A DNA stretch of 64,000 nt. Source: an uncultured Duodenibacillus sp. (lineage in GTDB: Bacteria > Pseudomonadota > Gammaproteobacteria > Burkholderiales > Burkholderiaceae_F). The translations under genes and the position numbers were made by a program. Positions 18,454-26,818 of the stretch are shown here, piece by piece. Each line of letters begins with the position of its first letter. Within the stretch, counting starts at the first letter, position 1. Location: the NCBI GenBank assembly GCA_944388865.1, contig CALXKM010000024.1, positions 32,832 through 96,831 of the forward strand. Direction: 5' to 3'. Below the pieces are notes generated by a model. The model worked only from the letters and a program-made list of their open reading frames with translations. It searched no databases and had not been told where the DNA came from.

Positions 18454-18478
18454 AATATTACAAAATCTTTGTAATATT
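18454..18478. repeat. AT-rich perfect palindrome, 11 bp arms
   Basis: AATATTACAAA (18454-18464) and TTTGTAATATT (18468-18478) are exact inverted copies separated by three bases. There is no following T-run on either strand. It lies in the gap between the convergent MMPL and tatC genes and could be a protein binding site or an mRNA 3' hairpin. Confidence 0.6.
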
Positions 18479-18591
18479 CCATAAAAATTGCTCAAATCCT
18501 TCTAATCTCTTTAGCTGTAGATTCGAACCCGTTTGCCCATTTGTTCGTGAGAGTGGAGTTAGCAGGCTCAGCCAACAGTCATTTCTCTTTC

Positions 18592-19377
18592 TTACTCCTC
18601 GTCTGAATCGTCAAAATCAGGAGGATTCTTGCGGCCAAACAGCTTTACGCAAATGATGCCCGCCTCATAGAGAACCACCAAAGGCACAGCCAGCAGCAAT
18701 TGCGAAAGCACATCAGGCGGCGTAAAAATAGCCGCCAGCACAAAAGCACCCACGATCACGAAAGGTCTGGCCTTGACGAGCTTTTCCTTCGTCGCCAATC
18801 CGACGTAGTTGAGCACCATGACGAGAATCGGCACTTCAAAAGTGATGCCGAAAGCAAAAAACATGGTCAGCACGAAGCTGAAGTAGCTGTCGATATCCGG
18901 AGCAAAATTCACCGACTCAGGAGAAAAGCCTGCGATGAACTTAAAAACCATGCCAAACACGATGAAGTAGCAATAGGCCATGCCAACGCCGAACATCGTC
19001 ACGCCCGAAATGATCACGGGCAGCGCCAGCCTCTTCTCTCGGCGATAGAGCGCAGGCGCCACATAGGCCCAAAGCTGATAGAGCACAAACGGAAGCGCAA
19101 TGACGAAGGCGACGAAAAGCGTAACCTTCAGGGGAACCATAAACGGCGCCACCACGCCTGTTGCCAGCAGCTTGACGCCCTGCGGCAACGCCACCATCAA
19201 AGGCTTTGACAAAAAGTCAAAGATCTCCTTCATAAAGGGTGACAGACACGCAAAGATGACCAGCACGGAAATTGCAGCGCGCACCGTGCGGTTGCGTAGT
19301 TCAATCAAATGGGCCACGAGCGGCTGCTCGTTGGCGGGATCCTCCGGCCCTTCCAGCTCTTGTGGTTTGTCTGCCAT
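18592..19377 (-). CDS. tatC: Sec-independent translocase subunit TatC
   Basis: The 261-residue protein has six membrane segments and the TatC opening HLIELRNR (residues 24-31), which is involved in twin-arginine signal recognition. The VALPFVLYQLWAYVAPALY and FGITFEVPI segments are also typical. With TatB it forms the receptor for folded exported proteins. The C-terminus ends in a short acidic tail (DFDDSDEE). It is the last gene of hisE-hinT-tatA-tatB-tatC, 24 bases after tatB. Confidence 0.96.
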   Translation of the reverse strand: MADKPQELEGPEDPANEQPLVAHLIELRNRTVRAAISVLVIFACLSPFMKEIFDFLSKPLMVALPQGVKLLATGVVAPFMVPLKVTLFVAFVIALPFVLYQLWAYVAPALYRREKRLALPVIISGVTMFGVGMAYCYFIVFGMVFKFIAGFSPESVNFAPDIDSYFSFVLTMFFAFGITFEVPILVMVLNYVGLATKEKLVKARPFVIVGAFVLAAIFTPPDVLSQLLLAVPLVVLYEAGIICVKLFGRKNPPDFDDSDEE

Positions 19378-19401
19378 CTTGCTTCTTAGAAATTGAAACC
19401 G

Positions 19402-20076
19402 TTATCGGTAGATGCGCACGCGATTGGACCGAGCGCGCACTGCATACTTGCGGTTGGTGCCGCCCAGCTGCGGCGAACGATCGCCAATTTCCGCCTTCAG
19501 TCGTTCAAGCTGTTCGGCAAGCTCATCAATTGACGGTCCGCATTTGTAGCGGCGATCAAATGTCGTCTTCTTTGAATCTTCGTCGTCGCCAGCTTCCTCA
19601 CTGCCGTACCAGCCATAAAAATCGTCTACGCTTGAGGCTGTTTCACTTGCGTTTTCTGTCGCCGAATCCTTTGCAGAATCAAATGCCGATGCCAGCTCGT
19701 CGGAAGCTCCTGACTTCGCCTCCAAATCTGCCGCAATGGGCGACTTGGTCGCCTCATTGAACTCTTTGGTCATTTCGCCGGCAGCATTGTCGACATCGGC
19801 CTGCAAATCTTTGACGCTTTTTTCGATTTCCTCAGCCTCTCCCTTGATGGTCTTTGTGAGGTTGTCGGCAACGCCTTGAGCTTCTTCCTGAATTTTCTTG
19901 AGCTCGGAAAGTTCGGCTTCGCGTTCTATGTCGCTTTTGACCTGCTGAACCATGCGCTGGGCCTTTCCAAGCCACTGGCCGGCAGTGCGTGCAACAACAG
20001 GCAGACGCTCGGGACCGAGCACCACCAGCGCCACGATGCCGATCATGACCAGTTCAGAAAATCCGAAATCAAACAT
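19402..20076 (-). CDS. tatB: Sec-independent translocase subunit TatB
   Basis: The 224-residue protein starts with the TatB membrane helix and amphipathic helix (MFDFGFSELVMIGIVALVVLGPERLP, with the conserved Glu8 and Pro22) and continues as a long charged, mostly helical tail rich in E, D, A and S. Its length exceeds E. coli TatB (171 residues) through the extended low-complexity tail. It lies 129 bases after tatA, and two hairpins occupy that gap. Confidence 0.95.
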   Translation of the reverse strand: MFDFGFSELVMIGIVALVVLGPERLPVVARTAGQWLGKAQRMVQQVKSDIEREAELSELKKIQEEAQGVADNLTKTIKGEAEEIEKSVKDLQADVDNAAGEMTKEFNEATKSPIAADLEAKSGASDELASAFDSAKDSATENASETASSVDDFYGWYGSEEAGDDEDSKKTTFDRRYKCGPSIDELAEQLERLKAEIGDRSPQLGGTNRKYAVRARSNRVRIYR

Positions 20077-20089
20077 ATCGCTCTAAGAC

Positions 20090-20201
20090 ACAGCAAAAAC
20101 CTGCAGACGCCCCCTCAATATGAGAGGACGCGCCTGCGGCAATTCAAGCGCATGCAGCGCAAAACTTTTTTGAGGACGACTCGAAACGCCTCTCAAAAAA
20201 G
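20090..20201 (-). promoter_or_regulatory. Two hairpins between tatA and tatB
   Basis: Just after the tatA stop, CTTTTTTGAG (20065 region: positions 20165-20174) pairs with CTCAAAAAAG (20192-20201). Next, GCAGACGCCCCCTC (20103-20116) pairs with GAGGACGCGCCTGC (20124-20137) with one mismatch and two wobbles around a 7-base loop. On the minus strand the second is followed by AGG and five T. The pair could cause partial termination or processing and so raise TatA relative to TatB and TatC. Confidence 0.55.
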
Positions 20202-20205
20202 CGCA

Positions 20206-20451
20206 TTAGGCTTCGGTCTTTTCCTTGGCCTTCACATCAACAGGCTGCTGATCAGCCGCGGCCTGCTGAGCAACCTGCTTAGGAGCCTCTACGGCCTTCT
20301 TATCGGCTTCGTCGCCTTCCTTCATGCCTTCTTTGAAGCCCTTGATGGCGCCGCCGAGATCCTTGCCCATGTTCTTGAGCTTGCCCGTACCAAAAACGAG
20401 AACAACGATGGCAAGAACAATCAGCCAGTGCCAAATAGAAAGAGAACCCAT
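20206..20451 (-). CDS. tatA: Sec-independent translocase subunit TatA
   Basis: The 81-residue protein has one N-terminal membrane helix ([21 protein letters not shown]), the [23 protein letters not shown] hinge and amphipathic helix, and a charged tail. It oligomerises into the translocation pore. A TAGGAG site precedes ATG 20451. It follows the HIT gene by 49 bases. Confidence 0.97.
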   Translation of the reverse strand: MGSLSIWHWLIVLAIVVLVFGTGKLKNMGKDLGGAIKGFKEGMKEGDEADKKAVEAPKQVAQQAAADQQPVDVKAKEKTEA

Positions 20452-20500
20452 TGCTAACTCCTAGGTGACTTCAGGTAAAAATTTTGATCCAACGAACGCT

Positions 20501-20839
20501 TTACTTCCAAGGCTGAGGACCGCCAAGCACGTGGATATGCAAATGCGGAACCTCCTGACCGCCGTCGCGTCCAGTATTGATGACGGTCCTAAAACCGTTC
20601 TCGCAGCCTTCCTGCTTGGCAAGAACGGGCACGAGGTTGATCATTTTACCTAAGAGCGCAGCATCTTCGGGTTTTGCAGCCGCTAAAGATTCAATATGCG
20701 CTTTGGGAATGATCAAAAAATGAACCGGAGCCTTGGGATTGATGTCGCGAAACGCCAGCACATCCTCATCTTCATAGACTTTGCCGCAGCCAATTTCACC
20801 ACGGGCAATCTTGCAGAAAATACAATCATCCAACTGCAT
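20501..20839 (-). CDS. hinT: HIT-family nucleotide-binding protein (HinT-like)
   Basis: The 112-residue protein opens with the zinc-type CIFCKIARGE and has the histidine triad HLHIHVLGG near residues 98-106. HinT enzymes hydrolyse adenosine phosphoramidates and acyl-AMPs. GAGGAG precedes ATG 20839. It sits between hisE and tatA, as in many beta-proteobacteria where it belongs to the distal part of the his operon. Confidence 0.95.
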   Translation of the reverse strand: MQLDDCIFCKIARGEIGCGKVYEDEDVLAFRDINPKAPVHFLIIPKAHIESLAAAKPEDAALLGKMINLVPVLAKQEGCENGFRTVINTGRDGGQEVPHLHIHVLGGPQPWK

Positions 20840-20851
20840 AGCTCTAACTCC

Positions 20852-21223
20852 TCATGATCGCTTGCTTCTGGAGAGCTTCTCGGCAATGCCGCTCAATCCC
20901 TCGCGTCGCTCAAGCTCGGCAATCACCTGCTCAGGGCGCAAATTGAAATGCGCAAGCATCACCATTGTGTGAAACCATAAATCGGCCGTTTCGTAAATGA
21001 TGTCCTTGGGACTGGCATCTTTGGCGGCCATGATACATTCGGCTGCTTCCTCGCCTACCTTTTTGAGGATGACGTCAGGCGCCTTTGAAAAAAGCTTGGC
21101 AACGTAGCTTGAAGCAGGATCGCCTCCTTTGCGCGAGGCGATGACATCAGCAATATCTCCAAGCACGTGGCTCACGTCGTGATCGGGCATTGCCAAAGAA
21201 ACTTTTTCATGTTCAGCAGACAT
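20852..21223 (-). CDS. hisE: Phosphoribosyl-ATP pyrophosphatase
   Basis: The 123-residue protein carries the MazG-like helical fold with [15 protein letters not shown], the metal-binding [13 protein letters not shown] and [10 protein letters not shown] motifs of HisE. It hydrolyses phosphoribosyl-ATP in the second step of histidine synthesis. AGGAG lies 12 bases before ATG 21223, slightly far. Normally hisE ends a complete his operon; here no other his gene precedes it. A tRNA-Met gene lies upstream instead, so it must have its own promoter in the tRNA-Met/hisE gap or read through the tRNA. Confidence 0.93.
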   Translation of the reverse strand: MSAEHEKVSLAMPDHDVSHVLGDIADVIASRKGGDPASSYVAKLFSKAPDVILKKVGEEAAECIMAAKDASPKDIIYETADLWFHTMVMLAHFNLRPEQVIAELERREGLSGIAEKLSRSKRS

Positions 21224-21285
21224 CTCTTGCGAAGACTCCTTTTTTCAGCCTTCGCATTTTAACTGAGGCCACTAGCGTTTTGCTC

Positions 21286-21323
21286 AAAAAAAATCCCGCG
21301 CCAAGACCTGCCTGACACGGGAC
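21286..21323 (-). terminator. Terminator after tRNA-Met
   Basis: On the minus strand TCCCGTG pairs with CGCGGGA (one wobble) around a roughly 15-base loop and is followed by eight T (complement of the A-run at 21286-21293). Confidence 0.65.
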
Positions 21324-21332
21324 ACTGAATTC

Positions 21333-21409
21333 TGGTGGCGCATCACGGACTCGAACCGCGGACACAAGGATTATGATTCCTCTGCTCTAACCGACTGAGC
21401 TAATGCGCC
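21333..21409 (-). tRNA. tRNA-Met (anticodon CAT, elongator type)
   Basis: A 77-base cloverleaf on the minus strand: acceptor GGCGCAT pairs with ATGCGCC, the anticodon loop contains CAT, the T-loop reads GTTCGAGTC, and CCA is encoded. The paired first acceptor base argues against the initiator form. A lysidine-modified tRNA-Ile(CAT) cannot be excluded from the anticodon alone. Confidence 0.93.
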
Positions 21410-21494
21410 GAATTGAGTTTGGGATTATTTCACTAATTTTTTGCTCTGTCAAGTTTTTCCCAACAAAGTTTTTCCCAACAAAGGTTCTCGGGTT

Positions 21495-21773
21495 TCAAAC
21501 ATTCGCCATCATGACGTACGGCTTGAGCAATCCGTGCACACCATACAATCGGGCAAGCGACAGCATCTTATCGGGAGCACCAACCAACACTGGCGTTGCT
21601 CCTTGTTCCTGCACCACGCGAAGCCAAGCCAGAACGACGGCAACCGCCGAAGAGTCAAGCGTTTTTACGTTCGACAAATCCAGCACCGCATCATGGCCCT
21701 TTGCTGCGGCCAAAACTTCCTTTTTAACCGCAGCAGCGTTGCTGCGCGTCAGTTTTTGTTCACTTACCTGCAT
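21495..21773 (-). CDS. mlaB: STAS-domain protein MlaB
   Basis: The 92-residue protein is a single STAS domain with the LDLSNVKTLDSSAVAVVLAW segment; the conserved serine-containing loop is TLDSSA. MlaB binds the MlaF ATPase and stabilises the MlaFEDB complex that moves phospholipids between inner and outer membranes. Its ATG lies inside the end of mlaC (14-base overlap). It is the last gene of mlaFEDACB. Confidence 0.9.
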   Translation of the reverse strand: MQVSEQKLTRSNAAAVKKEVLAAAKGHDAVLDLSNVKTLDSSAVAVVLAWLRVVQEQGATPVLVGAPDKMLSLARLYGVHGLLKPYVMMANV

Positions 21774-22419
21774 TATCAGCGCCTTTTGCCGCCTGCTCGT
21801 TTTTCTCGCGCATCGTCTTGATCAAGCCTTCAATGCCTGACTGATTGACAACGCTTGCAAACTGGGTGCGGTAGTTGTTGACAAGCCATATGCCTTCAAC
21901 GTCCACATCAATGATGCGCCAGCTGCTGTCAACTTTCTTCAAGCGGTAGTTGATTCTCGTATCGGGCTTGCCGGGAGAAACGAGCAGCGTGCGAACCACC
22001 GCATCCGTTGCAGTGGGCTTGACTCGATTAGGAGCAAGCTTGACGGTCTGATCCTTGACAGTAGCCAACGCTCCGGAGTACACCCGAATGAGCTGCTCGC
22101 GAAACAGATCCTGCAGCTGCTGACGCTGTTCGGGCGTCGCTTGACGCCATTTCGGACCCACGGCAGTGCGGGTCATGCGCAAAAAGTCCACGACGGGCAT
22201 GACTTTTTCATCAACAAACTTGCGAACGCGCTGAGGATCAGCCGCCGCGAGCTCGCTGTCGCCGCGGATTGCATCGAGAATATCGTTGCTGATGGCAAGC
22301 ACCCACTGATCGGGATCACCCGTCGCATCCCCCACAGGCGCAGCAACAGCTGCAGACATGCCTTGAAAAACCAAAACGCCGGCAACAGCGGCTTGCATCA
22401 AGTTACGGCGAGAAATCAT
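21760..22419 (-). CDS. mlaC: Periplasmic phospholipid-binding protein MlaC
   Basis: The 219-residue protein starts with a signal peptide (MISRRNLMQAAVAGVLVFQGMSAAVAAP, twin-arginine-like but probably Sec). The MlaC/Ttg2D domain follows, with the R-V-R-KFVDEKVMPVVDF and GPKWRQATPEQRQQLQDLFREQL helices. It shuttles lipids between MlaA in the outer membrane and MlaD in the inner membrane. GGAGAAAGCAAA precedes the ATG. Confidence 0.95.
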   Translation of the reverse strand: MISRRNLMQAAVAGVLVFQGMSAAVAAPVGDATGDPDQWVLAISNDILDAIRGDSELAAADPQRVRKFVDEKVMPVVDFLRMTRTAVGPKWRQATPEQRQQLQDLFREQLIRVYSGALATVKDQTVKLAPNRVKPTATDAVVRTLLVSPGKPDTRINYRLKKVDSSWRIIDVDVEGIWLVNNYRTQFASVVNQSGIEGLIKTMREKNEQAAKGADNAGK

Positions 22420-22443
22420 TTTGCTTTCTCCAAAACCATATGT

Positions 22444-23235
22444 TTATTGCGCAGAAGTCTGCGGCACGGACTCCCCGACGGGCGCATCGACTTCTTCATC
22501 CTCAAACTCGTCCTCAAGGAATTCCAATGGCGGATTTCCGTCATAAACGGCATTATTTCTAGCCGACAAATAGGCTTCTCTCGCCATCAGATAAGGATCG
22601 ACCGCCCCTTCCAGGAGATCTGTGGCCGGCAGCATCCGCTCCCTGTAGTCGAGCACTTTGAGCCCCCACATGCCCCATTCGACCCAATCATTGTCTGCAT
22701 AGGTCATCGGCTCGCTGAAATAGCCAACAACCAGGCCCGCAGAATCCCTGAGCGTTGAGGGTCCGACGAAAGGAATCACAAAATACGGACCATTGCCGAC
22801 GCCCCAAACAGCCAAGGTCTGTCCGAAATCTTCAGCTCTTTCGGGCTGATTGGCTGCCGTGCCTGCCACATCAAAAAGCCCGCCCACGCCAAGCGTGGAG
22901 TTGATCATCAGTCGAAACAGCGACACGAGCGCACCCTCGCCCTTGCCCTGCAGGGAATTGTTGAGAATATTGGCCGGCTCACTGAGATTGACAAAAACGT
23001 TGCCGATGCTGTCGCGCATTGCTTCCGGCACTGCCCATTGATATCCCTTGGCAATCGGACGCAGCACATATGAGTCGATCTTCTGATTAAACGCAAAGCT
23101 TGAGCGGTTGAACTTTTCCCACGGATCCTTGGGGTCGCTCCCAGCTCCTTCCGGCACCTGTGCACACCCTGCAAGCAAAAGTGCAGCGGCAACACCTGCT
23201 GCAAGCGTCGTTGATATCCGGCGCATATTGATCAT
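22444..23235 (-). CDS. mlaA: Outer-membrane lipoprotein MlaA (VacJ)
   Basis: The 263-residue protein (from ATG 23235, placed nine bases after GGAG) has a lipoprotein signal ending in LLAGC. The VacJ motifs DPWEKFNRSSFAFNQKID and NGPYFVIPFVGPSTLRDSAG follow. MlaA forms the outer-membrane ring that extracts mislocalised phospholipids. The open frame reaches 23298, but the extra 21 residues lack a ribosome site and would spoil the signal peptide. The C-terminus is acidic (EDEFEDEEVD). In E. coli mlaA is elsewhere; having it inside the mla operon is common in beta-proteobacteria. Confidence 0.95.
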   Translation of the reverse strand: MINMRRISTTLAAGVAAALLLAGCAQVPEGAGSDPKDPWEKFNRSSFAFNQKIDSYVLRPIAKGYQWAVPEAMRDSIGNVFVNLSEPANILNNSLQGKGEGALVSLFRLMINSTLGVGGLFDVAGTAANQPERAEDFGQTLAVWGVGNGPYFVIPFVGPSTLRDSAGLVVGYFSEPMTYADNDWVEWGMWGLKVLDYRERMLPATDLLEGAVDPYLMAREAYLSARNNAVYDGNPPLEFLEDEFEDEEVDAPVGESVPQTSAQ

Positions 23236-23306
23236 CTTGTTCTTCTCCACTCTGTGTATGTGCACCGGCAAACCCTGGCCGTCTGCACACTCTGCCACCG
23301 CTTACT

Positions 23307-23777
23307 CTATTCGCCTGCTCCCTTTTCAGCAAACTGATAGAGGAACTGGCTGATGAGATTTTCCAGCACGAGCGCCGACTGCGTCATTTCAATACGGCTG
23401 CCTGCCTTAAGGTTTCCATCCTCTCCTCCCGGAGAAATACCGATGTACTGCTCGCCCAGCAGACCGGATGTCAGGATTTTCGCCGAGCTGTCGACAGGAA
23501 ACTTGTACTGCTCATCCAAATCCATCACCACCTTGGCTTGAAAGGTTTGCGGATCAAACCCGATTGATTTGACTCTGCCCACGACAACGCCCGCACTTTT
23601 AACGGGGGCACGAGCCTTGAGTCCGCCAATATCGTCAAAATTTGCCGAGACTTCGTATGTATGCGAATTAAAGCTGAAATTGCCCAGATTAGCCGCCTGC
23701 ATGGAAACAAAAAGCAGCGCAACAAACCCCATCAGTACAAACAGTCCGACGAGAAATTCCAAAGTCTTGCGTTCCAT
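23307..23777 (-). CDS. mlaD: MCE-domain substrate-binding protein MlaD
   Basis: The 156-residue protein has one N-terminal membrane helix (residues 8-26) and a single MCE domain with the YEVSANFDDIGGLKARAPVKSAGVVVGRV core. It forms a hexameric ring on MlaE facing the periplasm. Typical length is about 160-180 residues. It lies 21 bases after mlaE. Confidence 0.95.
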   Translation of the reverse strand: MERKTLEFLVGLFVLMGFVALLFVSMQAANLGNFSFNSHTYEVSANFDDIGGLKARAPVKSAGVVVGRVKSIGFDPQTFQAKVVMDLDEQYKFPVDSSAKILTSGLLGEQYIGISPGGEDGNLKAGSRIEMTQSALVLENLISQFLYQFAEKGAGE

Positions 23778-23798
23778 GATGTTTTTCTCTTTCTCGCG

Positions 23799-24593
23799 TT
23801 AAATTCCTGAAAACATAAATGCCGTCATGATGAAGTCAAGTCCCAGCACCATGAGCGAACTGATCACAACGGTACGAGTAGTCGCCCTCGAGACGCCGTC
23901 GGGCGTCGGCCGAGCGCTGTAACCCTGAAACAAAGCAATCAGTCCCACAGCCACGCCGAAGACAATCGACTTCACGACGCCGTTTAAGACATCCGTATAA
24001 AAGTCCACTCCGCCCTGCATCTGAGACCAGAACGCTCCGTTGTCCGTTCCGATGAGTCCCACGCCCACAACCCAGGCACCGAGGATGCCCATCGTCGAAA
24101 AAATCATGGCCAGCACAGGCATGGAAATCATGACGCCGGCAAAGCGCGGAGCCATGATGCGACGCACGGGATCCACCCCCATCATTTCCATGGCGGCAAG
24201 CTGCTCTCCAGCACGCATTAAACCGATTTCGGCTGTAAGAGACGTTCCGGCGCGACCTGCAAACAAAAGCGCTGTCACCACCGGACCCAGCTCGCGCATC
24301 AAGGCAAGCGCCACCAGCACGCCTAAAGCCTGTTCGCTGCCGTAGCGAACCAAAATGTAATAACCCTGCAACCCCAGCACAAACCCCACAAAGAGGCCGG
24401 AAACGGAAATGATCACCAGCGAATAGTTGCCGATGAAGTGTACTTGCTGAACGATAAGAAAAAAGCGCGCAAAAGACGCCGGCAACTGTCTGAAGACAGC
24501 CAAAGAAAACAGCGTCAGTTGTCCGATTGCACGAATCTGGCGGATTGCGTAGCGGCCGATCCCAGAGATAATGCCAAACAAAAAACCTCTCAT
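23799..24593 (-). CDS. mlaE: Phospholipid ABC transporter permease MlaE
   Basis: The 264-residue permease has five to six membrane segments and the MlaE motifs ALMRELGPVVTALLFAGRAG and EIGLMRAGEQLAAMEMMGVDPV, with the EQL coupling region that contacts the ATPase. Its start overlaps the mlaF stop by 4 bases. Confidence 0.96.
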   Translation of the reverse strand: MRGFLFGIISGIGRYAIRQIRAIGQLTLFSLAVFRQLPASFARFFLIVQQVHFIGNYSLVIISVSGLFVGFVLGLQGYYILVRYGSEQALGVLVALALMRELGPVVTALLFAGRAGTSLTAEIGLMRAGEQLAAMEMMGVDPVRRIMAPRFAGVMISMPVLAMIFSTMGILGAWVVGVGLIGTDNGAFWSQMQGGVDFYTDVLNGVVKSIVFGVAVGLIALFQGYSARPTPDGVSRATTRTVVISSLMVLGLDFIMTAFMFSGI

Positions 24594-25399
24594 TTTGCGC
24601 GTACTCCGAATTCCTTTTCGATCGGCTCGGCAGGATAGTGAAACCGCACAGGGCCATCGGGCTGTGCATCAAGAAACTGCCGCACATACGGATCAGTCGA
24701 CGCCGAAAGCTCGGCCGGCGTCCCCTGCGCTGAAATGCGCCCCGCATTGACCATATAAACGTAGTCTGCAATGGCAAAGGTCTCTGCTACATCATGCGTA
24801 ACAATGATGGCCGTGGCGCCTAGAGCATCATTGAGGTTGCGAATCAGCTTAGCCGTCACCCCCATCGAAATGGGATCAAGCCCTGCAAAGGGTTCGTCAT
24901 ACATGATGAGATCCGGATCAAGCGCAATGGCTCGGGCAAGAGCCACACGACGGGCCATGCCGCCCGAAATCGCGGAGGGCATAAGCCGCGCAGCCCCTCT
25001 GAGGCCGACAGCATCAAGCTTCATAAGCACCAAATCGCGAATCGTTTCCTCATCAAGATTGGTTTGCTCGCGCAACGGAAAAGCCACATTATCGAAAACA
25101 GACAGATCGGTAAAGAGAGCACCGAACTGAAACAGCATTCCCATGCGTCGACGAATGGCATAAAGCCTCTTGATGTCGGTCGTGTGAATCTCTTCGCCGT
25201 CAAAAACAATCCTTCCCTTCTGAGGCGTAATGAGCCCGCCGATAAGCTTCAGAAGCGTCGTCTTGCCCATGCCCGAACCGCCCATAATGGCAACAACCTG
25301 ACCGCGCCCGAATTTGAGCGTGACATCGTCAAGGATCACGCGGGCACCATAGCCAAACGTGACTGCCTGTATTTCAAGAAAAGCTTCGGACAACGACAT
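24590..25399 (-). CDS. mlaF: Phospholipid ABC transporter ATPase MlaF
   Basis: The 269-residue ATPase has Walker A GGSGMGKTT (near 40-48), a signature SGGMARRVALARAI, Walker B LIMYDEPFAGLDPI and the H-loop VTHDVAET. It is the first gene of a six-gene mlaFEDACB operon. There are 83 bases between it and the thioesterase gene, with no terminator that I can see, so it may be transcribed from further upstream. Confidence 0.96.
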   Translation of the reverse strand: MSLSEAFLEIQAVTFGYGARVILDDVTLKFGRGQVVAIMGGSGMGKTTLLKLIGGLITPQKGRIVFDGEEIHTTDIKRLYAIRRRMGMLFQFGALFTDLSVFDNVAFPLREQTNLDEETIRDLVLMKLDAVGLRGAARLMPSAISGGMARRVALARAIALDPDLIMYDEPFAGLDPISMGVTAKLIRNLNDALGATAIIVTHDVAETFAIADYVYMVNAGRISAQGTPAELSASTDPYVRQFLDAQPDGPVRFHYPAEPIEKEFGVRAK

Positions 25400-25482
25400 A
25401 CAAAACGTTCAATCAGCAAACTGAATGATTGTTCAGAAAAGAAAAGCACCGGATATTATGGCACGCCCAGACGGTTGGCGCA

Positions 25483-25968
25483 TTAGACGAGTCCAGCATC
25501 AGGCGCAAAACGTACGCAGCGAGAAATCCCCAATGTCTTCAACCGTTCATCATCCGGCGCAATGATTCTGAAGCAGGCAGCAAGCTCCGCGGGACAATTT
25601 TCGGCTCGCCGTGTTTTGAGATTAATGTAATTCCACTCTGTAGCTGCCACGCAGCACAGCTTGCCTGCTCCGTTTTTCATGGCATACCTGCGCAGACTAG
25701 CGTGTCCGGCCAGACTCTGCACCCAGGTATAAACAGTTACAGTTTCTCCGAGCTTGCACGGGCGCAAATACTCTACCCAATGTTCGCGTGCGACCCACGC
25801 CCCTTCGCCCTCGTGAAAATACCGCTCGCTTGCCCAGCCGCTTTGTGCAGACGCCTCCCGGGCGCTTTGCTCCATCCAGCGCAGGTACACGCGGTTGTTG
25901 ACGTGTTCGAGCTCGTCGATATCTTGCGCTTGCACAACAAATGTCTTGACGACGATCTCAGAGGCCAT
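25483..25968 (-). CDS. Acyl-CoA thioesterase (4HBT hotdog family)
   Basis: The 161-residue protein has a single hotdog fold with DIDELEHVNNRVYLRWMEQS; the D-x-x-x-HVNN motif holds the catalytic aspartate in 4-hydroxybenzoyl-CoA-thioesterase-like enzymes such as YbgC. It overlaps the acyltransferase gene before it by 11 bases, so the two are coupled. A role in fatty-acid or phospholipid turnover is inferred from the plsC and mla neighbours. Confidence 0.85.
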   Translation of the reverse strand: MASEIVVKTFVVQAQDIDELEHVNNRVYLRWMEQSAREASAQSGWASERYFHEGEGAWVAREHWVEYLRPCKLGETVTVYTWVQSLAGHASLRRYAMKNGAGKLCCVAATEWNYINLKTRRAENCPAELAACFRIIAPDDERLKTLGISRCVRFAPDAGLV

Positions 25969-26818
25969 TTTTTGATACTTCTCCGTTAATTTGGTTTTGT
26001 TCCGTCACAGGCTGAACGGCCGGCGTCCCGTGCACAGCATCGACTGCCGCCATAGGATCCGGCACTCCCATATGGGCACACATTGTCGCACTCACTCGTC
26101 GACATAGTTCATGACGATTTTCACCATACATAGGCTCAAGAATCGTTGCTTGAACCCAAAAATCCTTCGTGTTGAGGATGCGCCAAACGCACTCAAAAAG
26201 TCCAATGCTACCGGTATAGGCTGCGTTTGTCGTGACCTCGCTGCCGCTGCGGTAACGCAAAACAATCGGCACGACCGGAGCGTGCATCTTGACCGCAGCC
26301 TCCATTAAATTGCCGTGCAAACGCAACAGTCCCGTACCGTCAGAAGTCGTTCCCTCGGGGAAAAGCAGCAGATTTCGTCCCTCTTTGAGCGCTCTCTGCA
26401 TTTCACTGCCTACCCCAAGCAACGCTCTTTTGTTGCCTCTTTCAATAAAAACCGTGTCCACAGCACTTGCTATGCGACCGAACACAGGCCAGCGAGCAAT
26501 TTCAGCTTTAGCTACAAATGAGGACGGCGCAATCGCATTAAGCACAAAAATATCGAGCACCGATACGTGATTTGCGCACAAAAGCCTGCCCCCAACATCG
26601 GGCGTCAAGCCGCAATCCTGCGCCCGCTCGTCTTCGAGCTTGCCTTCAATCACCAGCTTCACACCAAGCCAGTCAACGAGCCTCCTTGCCCAGCGGCGAA
26701 TTACTCGTCCTCGGGTCTGCTGCTTGGAAAAAGGCAGAACAAATGTGATGATGATCAGGCAGCAGATCACATAGACAAAAATGGAGCTAAATCGCGCTGC
26801 GGCCACAAGCTTGTGCAT
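25958..26818 (-). CDS. plsC: 1-acyl-sn-glycerol-3-phosphate acyltransferase
   Basis: The 286-residue membrane protein has an N-terminal helix (residues 10-30) and the PlsC motifs NHVSVLD (HX4D, near 84-90) and FPEGTTSDGTGLL (near 152-164). It acylates lysophosphatidic acid to phosphatidic acid. Its ATG overlaps the ruvX stop. The C-terminal tail after residue 260 is low-complexity and lies inside the region overlapped by the thioesterase start. Confidence 0.92.
   Translation of the reverse strand: MHKLVAAARFSSIFVYVICCLIIITFVLPFSKQQTRGRVIRRWARRLVDWLGVKLVIEGKLEDERAQDCGLTPDVGGRLLCANHVSVLDIFVLNAIAPSSFVAKAEIARWPVFGRIASAVDTVFIERGNKRALLGVGSEMQRALKEGRNLLLFPEGTTSDGTGLLRLHGNLMEAAVKMHAPVVPIVLRYRSGSEVTTNAAYTGSIGLFECVWRILNTKDFWVQATILEPMYGENRHELCRRVSATMCAHMGVPDPMAAVDAVHGTPAVQPVTEQNQINGEVSKNGL

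Noticed and set aside
23836-24777. 313-codon frame overlapping mlaE in another frame
   Set aside because: The translation is rich in C, R, S and G and lies wholly inside mlaE and mlaF, which have clear motifs.
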